From the NCBI RefSeq assembly GCF_050948175.1, contig NW_027490218.1, positions 434,001-498,000 on the forward strand: DNA of 64,000 bases, written 5' to 3'. How positions within the stretch are numbered: the first letter of the stretch is position 1; each line of letters begins with the position of its first letter. The translations under genes were made by a program, and so were the position numbers. Below the pieces are notes generated by a model. The model worked only from the letters and a program-made list of their open reading frames with translations. It had not been told where the DNA came from and did no database searches. Shown in pieces: positions 22,441 to 36,600 of the stretch. The DNA comes from Xylocopa sonorina. Taxonomy: Eukaryota > Arthropoda > Insecta > Hymenoptera > Apidae.

Positions 22441-25400
22441 CATCGTGTTGAATGAAGCAATAGAACTCTATTGCTCCGATAAGTAAACAAATGGAAACGC
22501 TATTTCCGAGCAAGGAAGTGTGGCATTTACATACTTTTGGAGTGTAGACGAGGTATACATAACAATTCGCAATGAATATTATATCTTATCATGAAACATA
22601 GAAATGAGATGCGATATCGCGATTTAAGAAGCATTAGAACTCTATTGCTTCGATACGTAGACATCTGCAGGACCCTAATTTCCAGCAAGGAAGTGTGGCA
22701 TTTACATTCTTTTGAAGTGTAGACGAGGCATACATAACACTTCGCAATGAATATTATAAATTCTCTTGAAACATAGAAATGAGATGCCATGTCGCGTTTT
22801 AAGAAGGATTAGAACTCCCTTGCTTCGATACGTAGACATCTGTCGACGCTATTTCCTAGCAAGGAAGTGTCGCATTTACATTTATTTATGGTGTAGACGA
22901 GGTATACATAACACTTCGCAATGACTATTATATATTATCATGAAACATAGAAATGAGATGCGGTATCGCGTTTTACGAAGCACTAGAACTCTATTGCTTC
23001 GATACGTAGACATCTGCAAACGTTAATTCCTCGTAAGGAAGTGTCGCGTTTACATTCTTTTGAAGTGAATACGAGATATACATGACACTTCGCAATGAAT
23101 ATTGTATCTTATCATGAAACATAGAAATGAGATGCGATATCGCGTATTAAGAAGCAATAGAACACCACTGCTTGGATACCTAGACACCTGGAAGCGCATT
23201 TCCTAGCAAGGATGTGTGACATTTACATTCTTTTGAAGTGTAGGCGAGGCATACATAACACTTCGCAATGAATATTACAAATAATCATGAAACATAGAAA
23301 TAGGATGCCATGTCGCGTTTTAAGAAGAAATAGAACTCTCTTGCTTCGATACCTAGACATCTCGAAACGCTATTTCCCAGCAAGGAAGTGTGGCATTTAC
23401 TTTCATTCGGAGTATAGACGAGGTATACATAACACTTCGCAATGAATATTATATCTTAGCATGAAACATAGAAATGAGATGCGATATCGCGTTTTCAGAA
23501 GCATTGCAACTCTATTGCTTCGATACGTACACATCTCGGAACGCATTTCCTAGCAAGGAAGTGTGGCATTTAGATTCTTTTGAAATGTAGACGAGGTATA
23601 CATAACACTTCGCAATGAATATTATATCTTATCATGAAACATAGTAGTGAGATGCGATAGCGCGTTTTAAGAAGCATTATAACTCTATTGCTTCGATACG
23701 TAGACATCTGCAAACGCTATTTCCTAGCAAGCAATAGTCGCATTTACATTCTTTTGAAGCGAATACGAGGTATACTTCGCAATGAATATTATATCTTATC
23801 ATGAAACATAGAATTGAGATGCGATATCGCGTCTTAAAAAGCAATAGAACCCTATTGCTACGATACGCAGACATCTGCAAACGCTATTTCCTAGCAGGGA
23901 AATGTATCATTTACATTTATTTGAAGTGCATGCGAGGTATAAATGACACTTCGTAATGAATATTATGTCTTATCATGAAACATAGAAATGAGATGCGATA
24001 TCGCGCTTTAAGAAGCATTAGAGCTCCATTGCTACGATCGGTAGACATCTGCAGACGCTATTTCCTAGCAAGGTAGTGGTGCATTTACATTCTTTTGAAG
24101 TGAATACGGGGTATACATGACACTTCGCAATGAATATTATATCTTATCATGAATCATAGAAATGAGATGCGATATCGCGTATTGAGAAGCATTAGAACCC
24201 TATTGCCTCGATGCGTAGACATCTGCAGACGCTATTTCCTAGCATGGAAGTGTCGCACTTACATTCTTTTGAAGTGAATACGAGGTATACATGACACTTC
24301 GCAATGAATATTATATCTTATCACGAATCATAGAAATGAGATGCGATATCGCGATCTAAGAAGCATTAGAACTCTATTGCTACGATACGTAGGCATCTGC
24401 AAATGCTATTTCCTAGCAAGGAAGATTCGCATTTACATTCTCCTGAAGTGAATACGAGGTTTACATGACACTTCGCAATGAACATTATATCTTATCACGA
24501 AGCATAGAAATGAGATGCGATATCGCGTTTTGAGAAGCATTAGAACTCTACTGCTACGATACATAGACATCTGCAAACGCTATTTCCTAGCAAGGAAGAT
24601 GCGCATTTACATTCTTTTGAAGTGAATACGAGGTGTACATGACACTTCGCAATGAATATTATATCTTATCACGAAGCATAGAAATGAGATGTGACGTCTC
24701 GTTTTAAGAAGCATTAGGACTCTTTCGCTACGATACGTAGACATCTGCAAACGCTATCTCCTAGGATGGAAACGTCGCATTTACATTCTCTTGATGTGAG
24801 TACGAGGTATACATGATACTTCGCAATGAACATTATATCATATCACGAAACATAGAAATGAGATGCGATATCGCGATCTAAGAAGCATTAGAACTCTATT
24901 GCTACGACACGTAGGCATCTACAAACGCTATTTCCTAGCAAGCAATAGCCGCATTTACATTCTTTTGAAGCGAATACGAGGTATACATGACACTTCGCAA
25001 TGAATATTATATCTTATCATGAAACATAGAAGAGAGATGCGATATCGCGTTGTAAGAGACATTAAAACTCTATGCCCTCGATGCGGAGACATCTGCAAAC
25101 GCTATTTCCTAGCATGGAAGTGTCGCACTTACATTCTTTTCAGTGAATACGAGGTATACATGACACTTCGCAATGATATTATATCTTATCACGAAACATA
25201 TAAATGAGATGCGATATCGCGATTGAAGAAGCATTGGAACTCTATGGCCTCGATGCGGAGACATCTGCAAAAGCTATTTCCCAGCAAGCAATAGTCGCAT
25301 TTACATTCTTTTGAAGTGAATACGAGATATACATGACACCTCGCAATGAATATTATATCTTATCATGAAACATATAAGAGAGATGCGATATCGCGTTTTA

Positions 25401-27000
25401 GGAAGCATTAGAACTCTATTGCCTCGATGCGTAGACATCTGCAGACGCTATTTCCCAGCATGGATGTGTCGCATTTACATTCTTCTGTAGTGAATACGAG
25501 GTGTACATGACACTTCGCAATGAATATTATATCTTATCACGAAGCATAGAAATGAGATGCGATATCGCGTTTTGAGAAGCATTAGAACTCTATTGCTACG
25601 ATACATAGACATCTGCAAACGCTATTTCCTAGCAAGGAAGATGCGCATTTACATTCTTTTCAAGTGAATACGAGGTATACATGACACTTCGCAATGAACA
25701 TTATATCCTATCATGTAACATAGGAGTGAGATGCGATAGCGCGTTTTAAGAAGCATTATAACCCTATTGCTACGATACGTAGGCATCTGCAAACGCTATT
25801 TCTTAGCAAGGAATAGCCGCATTTACATTCTTTTGAAGTGAATAAGAGGTATACATCACACTTCGCAATGAATATTATATCTTATCACGAAGCATAGAAA
25901 TGAGATGCGATATCGCGTTTTGAGAAGCATTAGAACTCTATTACTACGATACATAGATATCTGCAAACGCTATTTCCTAGCAAGGAAGATTCGTATTTGC
26001 ATTCTTTTAAGTGAATACGAGGTATACATGACACTTCGCAATGAACATTATATCTTATCATGAAACATAGAAGTGAGATGCGATATCGCGTTTAGGAAGC
26101 ATTAAACTCTATTGCCTCGACGCGTAGACATCTGCAGACGCTATTTCCTAGCATGGATGTGTCGCATTTACATTCTTTTGAAGTGAATACGAGGTATACA
26201 TAACACTCTACAATGAATATTATATCTTATCATGATACACAGAAATGAGATGCTATATCGCGCCATAAGAAGCGCTAGAAATCTATTGCTACGATACGTA
26301 GACATTTGCAAACTCTATTTCCTGGCAAGGAAGTGTCGCATTTACATTCTTTTGAAGTGAATACGAGGTATACATCACACACCACAATGAATATTATAAC
26401 TTGTCACGAAACATAGAAATGAGATGCGATATCGCGATCTAAGAAGCATTAGAACCCTATTGCTACAATACTCAGGCATCTGCAAACGCTATTTCCTAGC
26501 AAGGAAGTGTCGCATTTACATTCGTTTGGAGTGTATACGAGGTATACATGACACTTCGCAATGAATATTATATCTTATCATGAAGCATAGATATGAGATG
26601 CGATATCGCGATCTAAGAAGCATTAGAACTCTATTGCTACGACACGTAGGCATCTAGAAACGCTATTGGTTGCAAGCAATAGTCGCATTTACATTCTTTT
26701 GGAGTGAACACGACGTATACATGACACTTCGCAATGAATATTATATCTTATCATGAAACATATAAGAGAGATGCGATATCGCGTTTTAAGATGCATTAGA
26801 ACTCTATTGTCTCGATGCGTAGACATCTGCAGACGCTATTTCCTAGCAAGCAATAGTCGCATTTACATTCTTTTGAAGCGAATACGAGGTATACTTCGCA
26901 ATGAATATTATATCTTATCATGAAACATAGAAGAGAGATGCGATATCGCAATATAAGAAGCATTAGAACTCTATAGCCTCGATGCGGAGACATCTGCAAG

Positions 27001-30000
27001 CGCTATTTCCTAGCATGGAAGTGTCGCATTTACAATCTTTTGTAGTGAACACGAGGTATACATGACACTCCGCAATGAATATTATATCTTATCAGGAAAC
27101 ATAGAAGAGAGATGCGATATCGCGTTGTAAGAAGCATTAAAACACTATGGCCTCGATGCGGAGACATCTGCAAACGCTATATCCTAGCATGGAAGTGTCG
27201 CACCTACATTCTTTTGAAGTGAATACGAGGTATACATGACACTTCGCAATGAATATTATATCTTATCACGAAACATATAAATGAGATGCGATATCGCGAT
27301 TTAAGTAGCATTAGAACACTATTGCTACAATACGTAGACATCTGCAAACGCTATTTCCTAGCAAGCAATAGTCGCATTTACATTCTTTTGAAGCGAATAC
27401 GAGGTATACTTCGCAATGAATATTATATCTTATCATGAAACATAGAAGAGAGATGCGATATCGCAATATAAGAAGCATTAGAACTCTATAGCCTCGATGC
27501 GGAGACATCTGCAAACGCTATTTCCTAGCATGGAAGTGTCGCACTTACATTCTTTTGAAGTGAATACGAGGTACACATGACACATCGCAATGAATATTAT
27601 ATCATATGACCAAACATAGAAGTGAAATGTGACATTTCGTTTTACGAAGCATTAGCACTCTTTTGCTACGATACGTAGACATCGATAAACGCTATTTCCT
27701 AGGATGGAAGTGTCGCATTTACATTCATTTGAAGTGAATACGAGGTATACATGACACATCGCAGTGGATATTATATCATATAATGAAACAATGGAATAAG
27801 ATGCGATATCGCGTCTTAAGAAGCATTAGAACACTATTGCCTCGATACGTAGACATCTGCAAACACTATTTTCTAGCAAGGAATTGTCGCATTTACATTC
27901 TTTTGAAGTGAATACGAGGTATACATCACACACCACATTGCATGTTATATCTTATCATGAAACATAGAATTGAGATGCGATATCGCGTCTTAAAAAGCAA
28001 TAGAACCCTATTGCTACGATACGTAGACATCTGCAAACGCTATTTCCTAGCAGGGAAATGTTTCATTTACATTCATTTGAAATGCATGCGAGGTATAAAT
28101 GACACTTCGTAATGAATATTATGTCTTATCATGAAACATAGAAATGAGATGCGATATCGCGTTTTAAGAAGCATTAGAGCTCCATTGCTACGATCGGTAG
28201 ACATCTGCAGGCGCTATTTCCTAGCAAGGTAGTGGTGCATTTACATTCTTTTGAAGTGAATACGAGGTATACATGACACTTCGCAATGAATATTATATCT
28301 TATCACGAAACATATAAATGGGATGCGATATCGCGATTTAAGTAGCATTAGAACTCTATTGCTACAATACGTAGACATCTGCAAACGCTATTTCCTAGCA
28401 AGCAATAGTCGCATTTACATTCTTTTGAAGCGAATACGAGGTATACATGACACTTCGCAATGAACATTATATCTTACCATGTAACATAGAAGTGAGATGC
28501 GACATCGCGTTTTACGAAGCATTAGAACCCTATTGCCTCGATGCGGAGATATCTGCAAACGCTATTTCCTAGCATGGAAGTGTCGCATTTACATTCTTTT
28601 GAAGTGAATTCGAGGTATACATGACACTCCGCAATGAATATTATATCTTATCAGGAAACATAGAAGAGAGATGCGATATCGCGTTGTAAGAAGCATTAAA
28701 ACACTATGGCCTCGATGCGGAGACATCTGCAAACGCTATATCCTAGCATGGAAGTGTCGCACCTACATTCATTTGAAGTGAATACGAGGTATACATGACA
28801 CATCGCAGTGGATATTATATCATATAATGAAACAATGGAATAAGATGCGATATCGCGTCTTAAGAAGCATTAGAACACTATTGCCTCGATACGTAGATAT
28901 CTGCAAACACTATTTTCTAGCAAGGAATTGTCGCATTTACATTCTTTTGAAGTGAATACGAGGTATACATCACACACCACATTGCATGTTATATCTTATC
29001 ATGAAACATAGAATTGAGATGCGATATCGCGTCTTAAAAAGCAATAGAACCCTATTGCTACGATACGTAGACATCTGCAAACGCTATTTCCTAGCAGGGA
29101 AATGTTTCATTTACATTCATTTGAAATGCATGCGAGGTATAAATGACACTTCGTAATGAATATTATGTCTTATCATGAAACATAGAAATGAGATGCGATA
29201 TCGCGTTTTAAGAAGCATTAGAGCTCCATTGCTACGATCGGTAGACATCTGCAGACGCTATTTCCTAGCAAGGTAGTGGTGCATTTACATTCTTTTGAAG
29301 TGAATACGAGGTATACATGACACTTCGCAATGAATATTATATCTTATCACGAAACATATAAATGGGATGCGATATCGCGATTTAAGTAGCATTAGAACTC
29401 TATTGCTACAGTACGTAGACATCTGCAAACGCTATTTCCTAGCAAGCAATAGTCGCATTTACATTCTTTTGAAGCGAATACGAGGTATACATGACACTTC
29501 GCAATGAATATTATATCTTATCACGAAACATATAAATGAGATGCGATATCGCGGTTTAAGAAGCATTGGAACTCTATGGCATCGATGCGCAGACATCAGC
29601 AAACGCTATTTCCTAGCATGGAAGTATCGCACTTGCATTCTTTTGAAGTGAATACGAGGTGTACATGACACTTCGCAATGAATATTATATCTTATCATGA
29701 AACAGAGAAATGAGATGCGACATCTCGTTTTAAGAAGCATTAGAGCTCCATTGCTACGATCGGTAGACATCTGCAGACGCTATTTCCTAGCAAGGCAGTG
29801 GTGCATTTACATTCTTTTGAAGTGAATACGAGGTATACATGACACTTCGCAATGAATATTATATCTTATCATGAATCATAGAAGTGAGATGCGACATCGC
29901 GTTTTACGAAGCATTGGAACTCTATTGCAACGATACTTAGACATCTGCAAACGTTATTTCCTAGCAAGGAAATATAGCATTTACATACTTTTGAAGTGAA

Positions 30001-33000
30001 TACGAGGTATACATGACACTTCGCAATGAATATTATATCTTATCACGAAACATAGAAACCGGATGCGATATCGCGTTTTGAGACGCATTAGATCTCTATT
30101 GCTACGATACGTAGACCTCTGCGAACGCTATTTCCTAGCAAAGAAGTCTCGCATTTACATTCTTTTGAAGTGAATACGAGGTATAAATGACACTTCGCAA
30201 TGAATATTATATCTTATCATGAAACAGAGAGATGGGATGCGACATCTCGTTTCAAGAAGCACTAGAACTCTACTGTTTCGATGCATAGACATCTGGAAAC
30301 GCTACCTCTTAGCAAGGAAGTGTCGCATTTACATACTTTTGAAGTGAATACGAGTTATACATGACACTTCACAATGAATATTATATCTTATCATGCAACA
30401 TAGAAACGAGATGCGATATCTCGTTTTAAGAAGCATTAGAACTCTATTGTTTCGATACGTAGACATCTGCAAACGCTACTTCCTAGCAAGGAAGTGTCGC
30501 ATTTACATTCTTTTGCAGTGAATACGAGGTATACATGACACTTCGCAATGAATATTATATCTTATCACGAAGCAGAGAATCGAGATGAGACATCTCGTTT
30601 TAAGATGCATTAGATCTCTATTGCTACGATACGTAGACATCTGCAAACGCTATTTCCTAGGATGGAAGTGTCCCATTTACATTCTTTTGAAGTGAATGCG
30701 AGATATACATAACACTCCACAATGAATATTGTATCTTCTCATGAAACATAGAAAGGAGATGCGTTATCGCGTTTTAAAAGGCATTAGAACTCTCTTGCTA
30801 CGATACGTAGACATATGCAAACGCTATTTCCTAGCAAGGAAGTGTCGCATTTACATTCATCTTAAGTGAATACGATGTATACATGACACTTCGCAATGAA
30901 TGTTATATCTTATCATGAAACATAGAAATGAAATGCGATATCCCGTTTATAGAAGCATTAGAACTCAATTGCAACGATACGTAGACCTCTGCAGACGCTA
31001 TTTCCTAGCAAGGCAGTGGTGCATTTACATTCTTTTGAAGTGAATACGAGGTATACATGACACTTCGCAATGAATATTATATCTTATCATGAATCATAGA
31101 AATGAGATGCGATATCGCGTTTTGAGTAGCATTAGAACCCTATTGCTACGATACGTAGACATCTGCAAACGCAATTTCCTAGGAAGGAAGTGTGACATTT
31201 ACATTCTATTGAAGTGAATACGAGGTATACTTAACACTCCACAATGGATATTCTATCTTATCGTGAAACATAGAAATGTGATGCGATATCCCGTTTTAAG
31301 AAGAACTAGAACTCTATTGCTTCGATACGTAGACATCTGGAATCGTTATTTCCCAGAAAGGAAGAGTCGCATTTACATTCATTTGGAGAGAATACGATGT
31401 ATACATGACACTTCGCAATGAATATTGTATCTTATCATGAAACATTGAAATGAGACGCGATATCGCGCTTTATGAAGCATTAGTACTCTGTTGCTTCGAT
31501 ACGTGGGCATTGGCAAACGCTATTTCCTTGCAGGGAAGTGTCGCACTTACATTCTATTGAAGTGAATACGAGGTATACATGACACTTCGCGCTGAATATT
31601 ATACCTTATCATGATACATAGAAGTGAGATGCGATATCGCGTTTTAAGAAGCATTAGAGCACTATTGCCTCGATACGTAGACATCTGCAAATGCCATTTC
31701 CTAGCAAGGAAGTGTCGCATTTACATTCATTTGAAGTGAATACGAGGTATACGTGACACTTCGCTATGAATATTATATCTTATCACGAAACATATAAATG
31801 AGATGCGATATAACGATTTATGTAGCATTAGAACTGTATTGCTACGATACGTAGCCATCTGCAATCGCTATTTCCTAGCAAGTAATAGTCGCATTTACAT
31901 TCCTTTGAAGTGAACACGAGGTATGCGTGACACTTCGCAATGAATATTATATCTTATCACGATACATATAAATGAGATGCGATATCGCGATTTAAGTAGC
32001 ATTAGTAATCTATTGCTATGATACGTAGACATCTGAATACGCTATTTCCTAGCATGGAAGTGTTGCATTTAAATTCTTTTTAAGTGAATACGGGGTGTAC
32101 ATGACACTTCGCAATGAATATTACATCTTATCACGAAACATAGAAATGAGATGCGATTTCGCGATTTAAGTAGCATTAGAACTCTATTGCTACGATACGT
32201 TGACATCTGCAAACGCTATTTCCTAGCAAGCAATAGTCGCATTTACATTCTTTTGAAGTGAATACGAGGAATACATTACACTTCGCAATGAATATTATAT
32301 CTTATCATGAAACATAGAAGAGAGATGCGATATCGCGTATTAAGAAGCATTAGAACGCTATTGCCTCGACGCGTAGACATCTGCAGACGCTATTTCCTAG
32401 CATGAAAGTGTCGCACTTACATTCTTTTGTAGTGAATACGAGGTGTACATGACACTTCGCAATGAATATTATATCATATCACGAAACATAGAAATGAGAT
32501 GCGGTATCGAGTGCTGAGAAGCATTAGAACTCTATTGCTACGATACGTAGACATCCGCAAACGCTATTTCCTTGCAAGCAATAGTCGCATTTACATTCTT
32601 TGAAGTGAATTCGAGGTATACATGACACTTCGGAATGAATATTATAACTTATCACGAAACATAGAAATGAGATGCGATATCGTGATGTAAGATGCATAAG
32701 AACTCTATTGCTACGATACGTAGGCATATGCAAACGCTATGCCCTACCAAGGAATAGTCGCATTTACATTCTTTTGGAGTGAATACGAGGTATACATGGG
32801 CACTTTGCAATGAATATTATATCTTATCATGCAACATAGAAATATGATGCGGTATAGCGTTTTACGAAGCATTAGAACTCTATAGCTTCGATACGTAGAC
32901 ATCTGTAAGCACATTTCCTATCAAGGAAGTGTGGCATTTACATTCGTTCGAAGTGTAGACGAGGTTTACATAACACTTCGCAATCAGCTTTATATCATAT

Positions 33001-33602
33001 CATGAAACATAGAAGTGAGATGCTATATCTCGTTTTAATAAGCATTAGATCTCTATTGCTACGATGCGTAGGCATCTGGAAACGCTATTTCCTAGCGCGG
33101 AACTGTTTCACATACAATCTTTTGAAGTATAGACGAGGTACACATAACACTTCGCAATTAATATTATATCTCATCACGAAACATAGAAATGAGATGCAAT
33201 ATCACGTTTTAAGTAGCATTAGAACTCCACTGCTTCCATATGTAGACATATCAAAACGCATTTCCTATAAGTGTGTGTGGCAACTACAGTCTTTTGATGT
33301 GTAGACGAGGAATACGTAACGCTTTCCAGTGAATATTACATCTTACCATGAAATATAGAATCGAGATGCGATATCGCGTTTTAACAAGCATTAGAACTTT
33401 ATTGCTTCGATACGTAGACATCTGGAAATGCTATTTCCTAGGAGGCAAGTGTGGCATTTACATTCTTTTCATGTGTAAACGAGGTACACATAACACTTCG
33501 CAATGAATATTATATCATATAACGAAACATAGAAATGAGATGCGATATAGCGTTTTAAGATGCATTAGAACACTATTGCTTCGATACCTAGACATCTGGA
33601 AA
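27001..33602 (+). repeat. Higher-order repeat block, copy 1 (about 6.6 kb, 38 monomers)
   Basis: The run beginning CGCTATTTCCTAGCATGGAA at 27001 reappears at 33603. Diagnostic variants keep an offset of 6602 bp to about 28600, then 7298 bp over about 29880-30960, 7474 bp over about 31100-32900 and about 7649 bp after that, so copy 2 gained monomers at several points. Two monomers near 33115-33480 are absent from copy 2. Both junctions lie in the same part of the monomer, as expected for unequal exchange. Confidence 0.85.
28765..29484 (+). repeat. Nested 6-monomer duplication within block copy 1
   Basis: 27721-28440 recurs here with an offset of exactly 1044 bp (6 x 174), sharing rare variants such as TCGCAGTGGATATTATATCA and ATGAAACAATGGAATAAG. 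Just upstream, 27062 onward recurs at 28621 with an offset of 1559 bp (9 monomers less 7 bp). Confidence 0.75.
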
Positions 33603-36600
33603 CGCTATTTCCTAGCATGGAAGTGTCGCATTTACAATCTTTTGTAGTGAACACGAGGTATACATGACACTCCGCAATGAATATTATATCTTATCAGGAA
33701 ACATAGAAGAGAGATGCGATATCGCGTTGTAAGAAGCATTAAAACACTATGGCCTCGATGCGGAGACATCTGCAAACGCTATATCCTAGCATGGAAGTGT
33801 CGCACCTACATTCTTTTGAAGTGAATACGAGGTATACATGACACTTCGCAATGAATATTATATCTTATCACGAAACATATAAATGAGATGCGATATCGCG
33901 ATTTAAGTAGCATTAGAACACTATTGCTACAATACGTAGACATCTGCAAACGCTATTTCCTAGCAAGCAATAGTCGCATTTACATTCTTTTGAAGCGAAT
34001 ACGAGGTATACTTCGCATTGAATATTATATCTTATCATGAAACATAGAAGAGAGATGCGATATCGCAATATAAGAAGCATTAGAACTCTATAGCCTCGAT
34101 GCGGAGACATCTGCAAACGCTATTTCCTAGCATGGAAGTGTCGCACTTACATTCTTTTGAAGTGAATACGAGGTACACATGACACATCGCAATGAATATT
34201 ATATCATATGACCAAACATAGAAGTGAAATGAGACATTTCGTTTTACGAAGCATTAGCACTCTTTTGCTACGATACGTAGACATCGATAAACGCTATTTG
34301 CTAGGATGGAAGTGTCGCATTTACATTCATTTGAAGTGAATACGAGGTATACATGACACATCGCAGTGGATATTATATCATATAATGAAACAATGGAATA
34401 AGATGCGATATCGCGTCTTAAGAAGCATTAGAACACTATTGCCTCGATACGTAGACATCTGCAAACACTATTTTCTAGCAAGGAATTGTCGCATTTACAT
34501 TCTTTTGAAGTGAATACGAGGTATACATCACACACCACATTGCATGTTATATCTTATCATGAAACATAGAATTGAGATGCGATATCGCGTCTTAAAAAGC
34601 AATAGAACCCTATTGCTACGATACGTAGACATCTGCAAACGCTATTTCCTAGCAGGGAAATGTTTCATTTACATTCATTTGAAATGCATGCGAGGTATAA
34701 ATGACACTTCGTAATGAATATTATGTCTTATCATGAAACATAGAAATGAGATGCGATATCGCGTTTTAAGAAGCATTAGAGCTCCATTGCTACGATCGGT
34801 AGACATCTGCAGACGCTATTTCCTAGCAAGGTAGTGGTGCATTTACATTCTTTTGAAGTGAATACGAGGTATACATGACACTTCGCAATGAATATTATAT
34901 CTTATCACGAAACATATAAATGGGATGCGATATCGCGATTTAAGTAGCATTAGAACTCTATTGCTACAATACGTAGACATCTGCAAACGCTATTTCCTAG
35001 CAAGCAATAGTCGCATTTACATTCTTTTGAAGCGAATACGAGGTATACATGACACTTCGCAATGAACATTATATCTTACCATGTAACATAGAAGTGAGAT
35101 GCGACATCGTGTTTTACGAAGCATTAGAACCCTATTGCCTCGATGCGGAGATATCTGCAAACGCTATTTCCTAGCATGGAAGTGTCGCATTTACATTCTT
35201 TTGAAGTGAATTCGAGGTATACATGACACTTCGCAATGAATATTATATCTTATCATGAAACATAGAAGAGAGATGCGATATCGCAATATAAGAAGCATTA
35301 GAACTCTATAGCCTCGATGCGGAGACATCTGCAAACGCTATTTCCTAGCATGGAAGTGTCGCACTTACATTCTTTTGAAGTGAATACGAGGTACACATGA
35401 CACATCGCAATGAATATTATATCATATGACCAAACATAGAAATGAAATGTGACATTTCGTTTTACGAAGCATTAGGACTCTTTTGCTACGATACGTAGAC
35501 ATCGGCAAACGCTATTTCCTAGGATGGAAGTGTCGCATTTACATTCATTTGAAGTGAATACGAGGTATACATGACACATCGCAGTGGATATTATATCATA
35601 TAATGAAACAATGGAATAAGATGCGATATCGCGTCTTAAGAAGCATTAGAACACTATTGCCTCGATACGTAGACATCTGCAAACACTATTTTCTAGCAAG
35701 GAAGTGTCGCATTTACATTCTTTTGAAGTGAATACGAGGTATACATCACACACCACATTGCATGTTATATCTTATCATGAAACATAGAATTGAGATGCGA
35801 TATCGCGTATTAAAAAGCAATAGAACCCTATTGCTACGATACGTAGACATCTGCAAACGCTATTTCCTAGCAGGGAAATGTTTCATTTACATTCATTTGA
35901 AGTGCATGCGAGGTATAAATGACACTTCGTAATGAATATTATGTCTTATCATGAAACATAGAAATGAGATGCGATATCGCGTTTTAAGAAGCATTAGAGC
36001 TCCATTGCTACGATCGGTAGACATCTGCAGACGCTATTTCCTAGCAAGGTAGTGGTGCATTTACATTCTTTTGAAGTGAATACGAGGTATACATGACACT
36101 TCGCAATGAATATTATATCTTATCATGAAACATAGAAGAGAGATGCGATATCGCGTTGTAAGAAACATTAAAACTCTATGGCCTCGATGCGGAGACATCT
36201 GCAAACGCTATTTCCTAGCATGGAAGTGTCGCACTTACATTCTTTTGAAGTGAATACGAGGTATACATGACACTTCGCAATGAATATTATATCTTATCAC
36301 GAAACATATAAATGAGATGCGATATCGCGGTTTAAGAAGCATTGGAACTCTATGGCATCGATGCGCAGACATCAGCAAACGCTATTTCCTAGCATGGAAG
36401 TATCGCACTTGCATTCTTTTGAAGTGAATACGAGGTGTACATGACACTTCGCAATGAATATTATATCTTATCATGAAACAGAGAAATGAGATGCGACATC
36501 TCGTTTTAAGAAGCATTAGAGCTCCATTGCTACGATCGGTAGACATCTGCAGACGCTATTTCCTAGCAAGGCAGTGGTGCATTTACATTCTTTTGAAGTG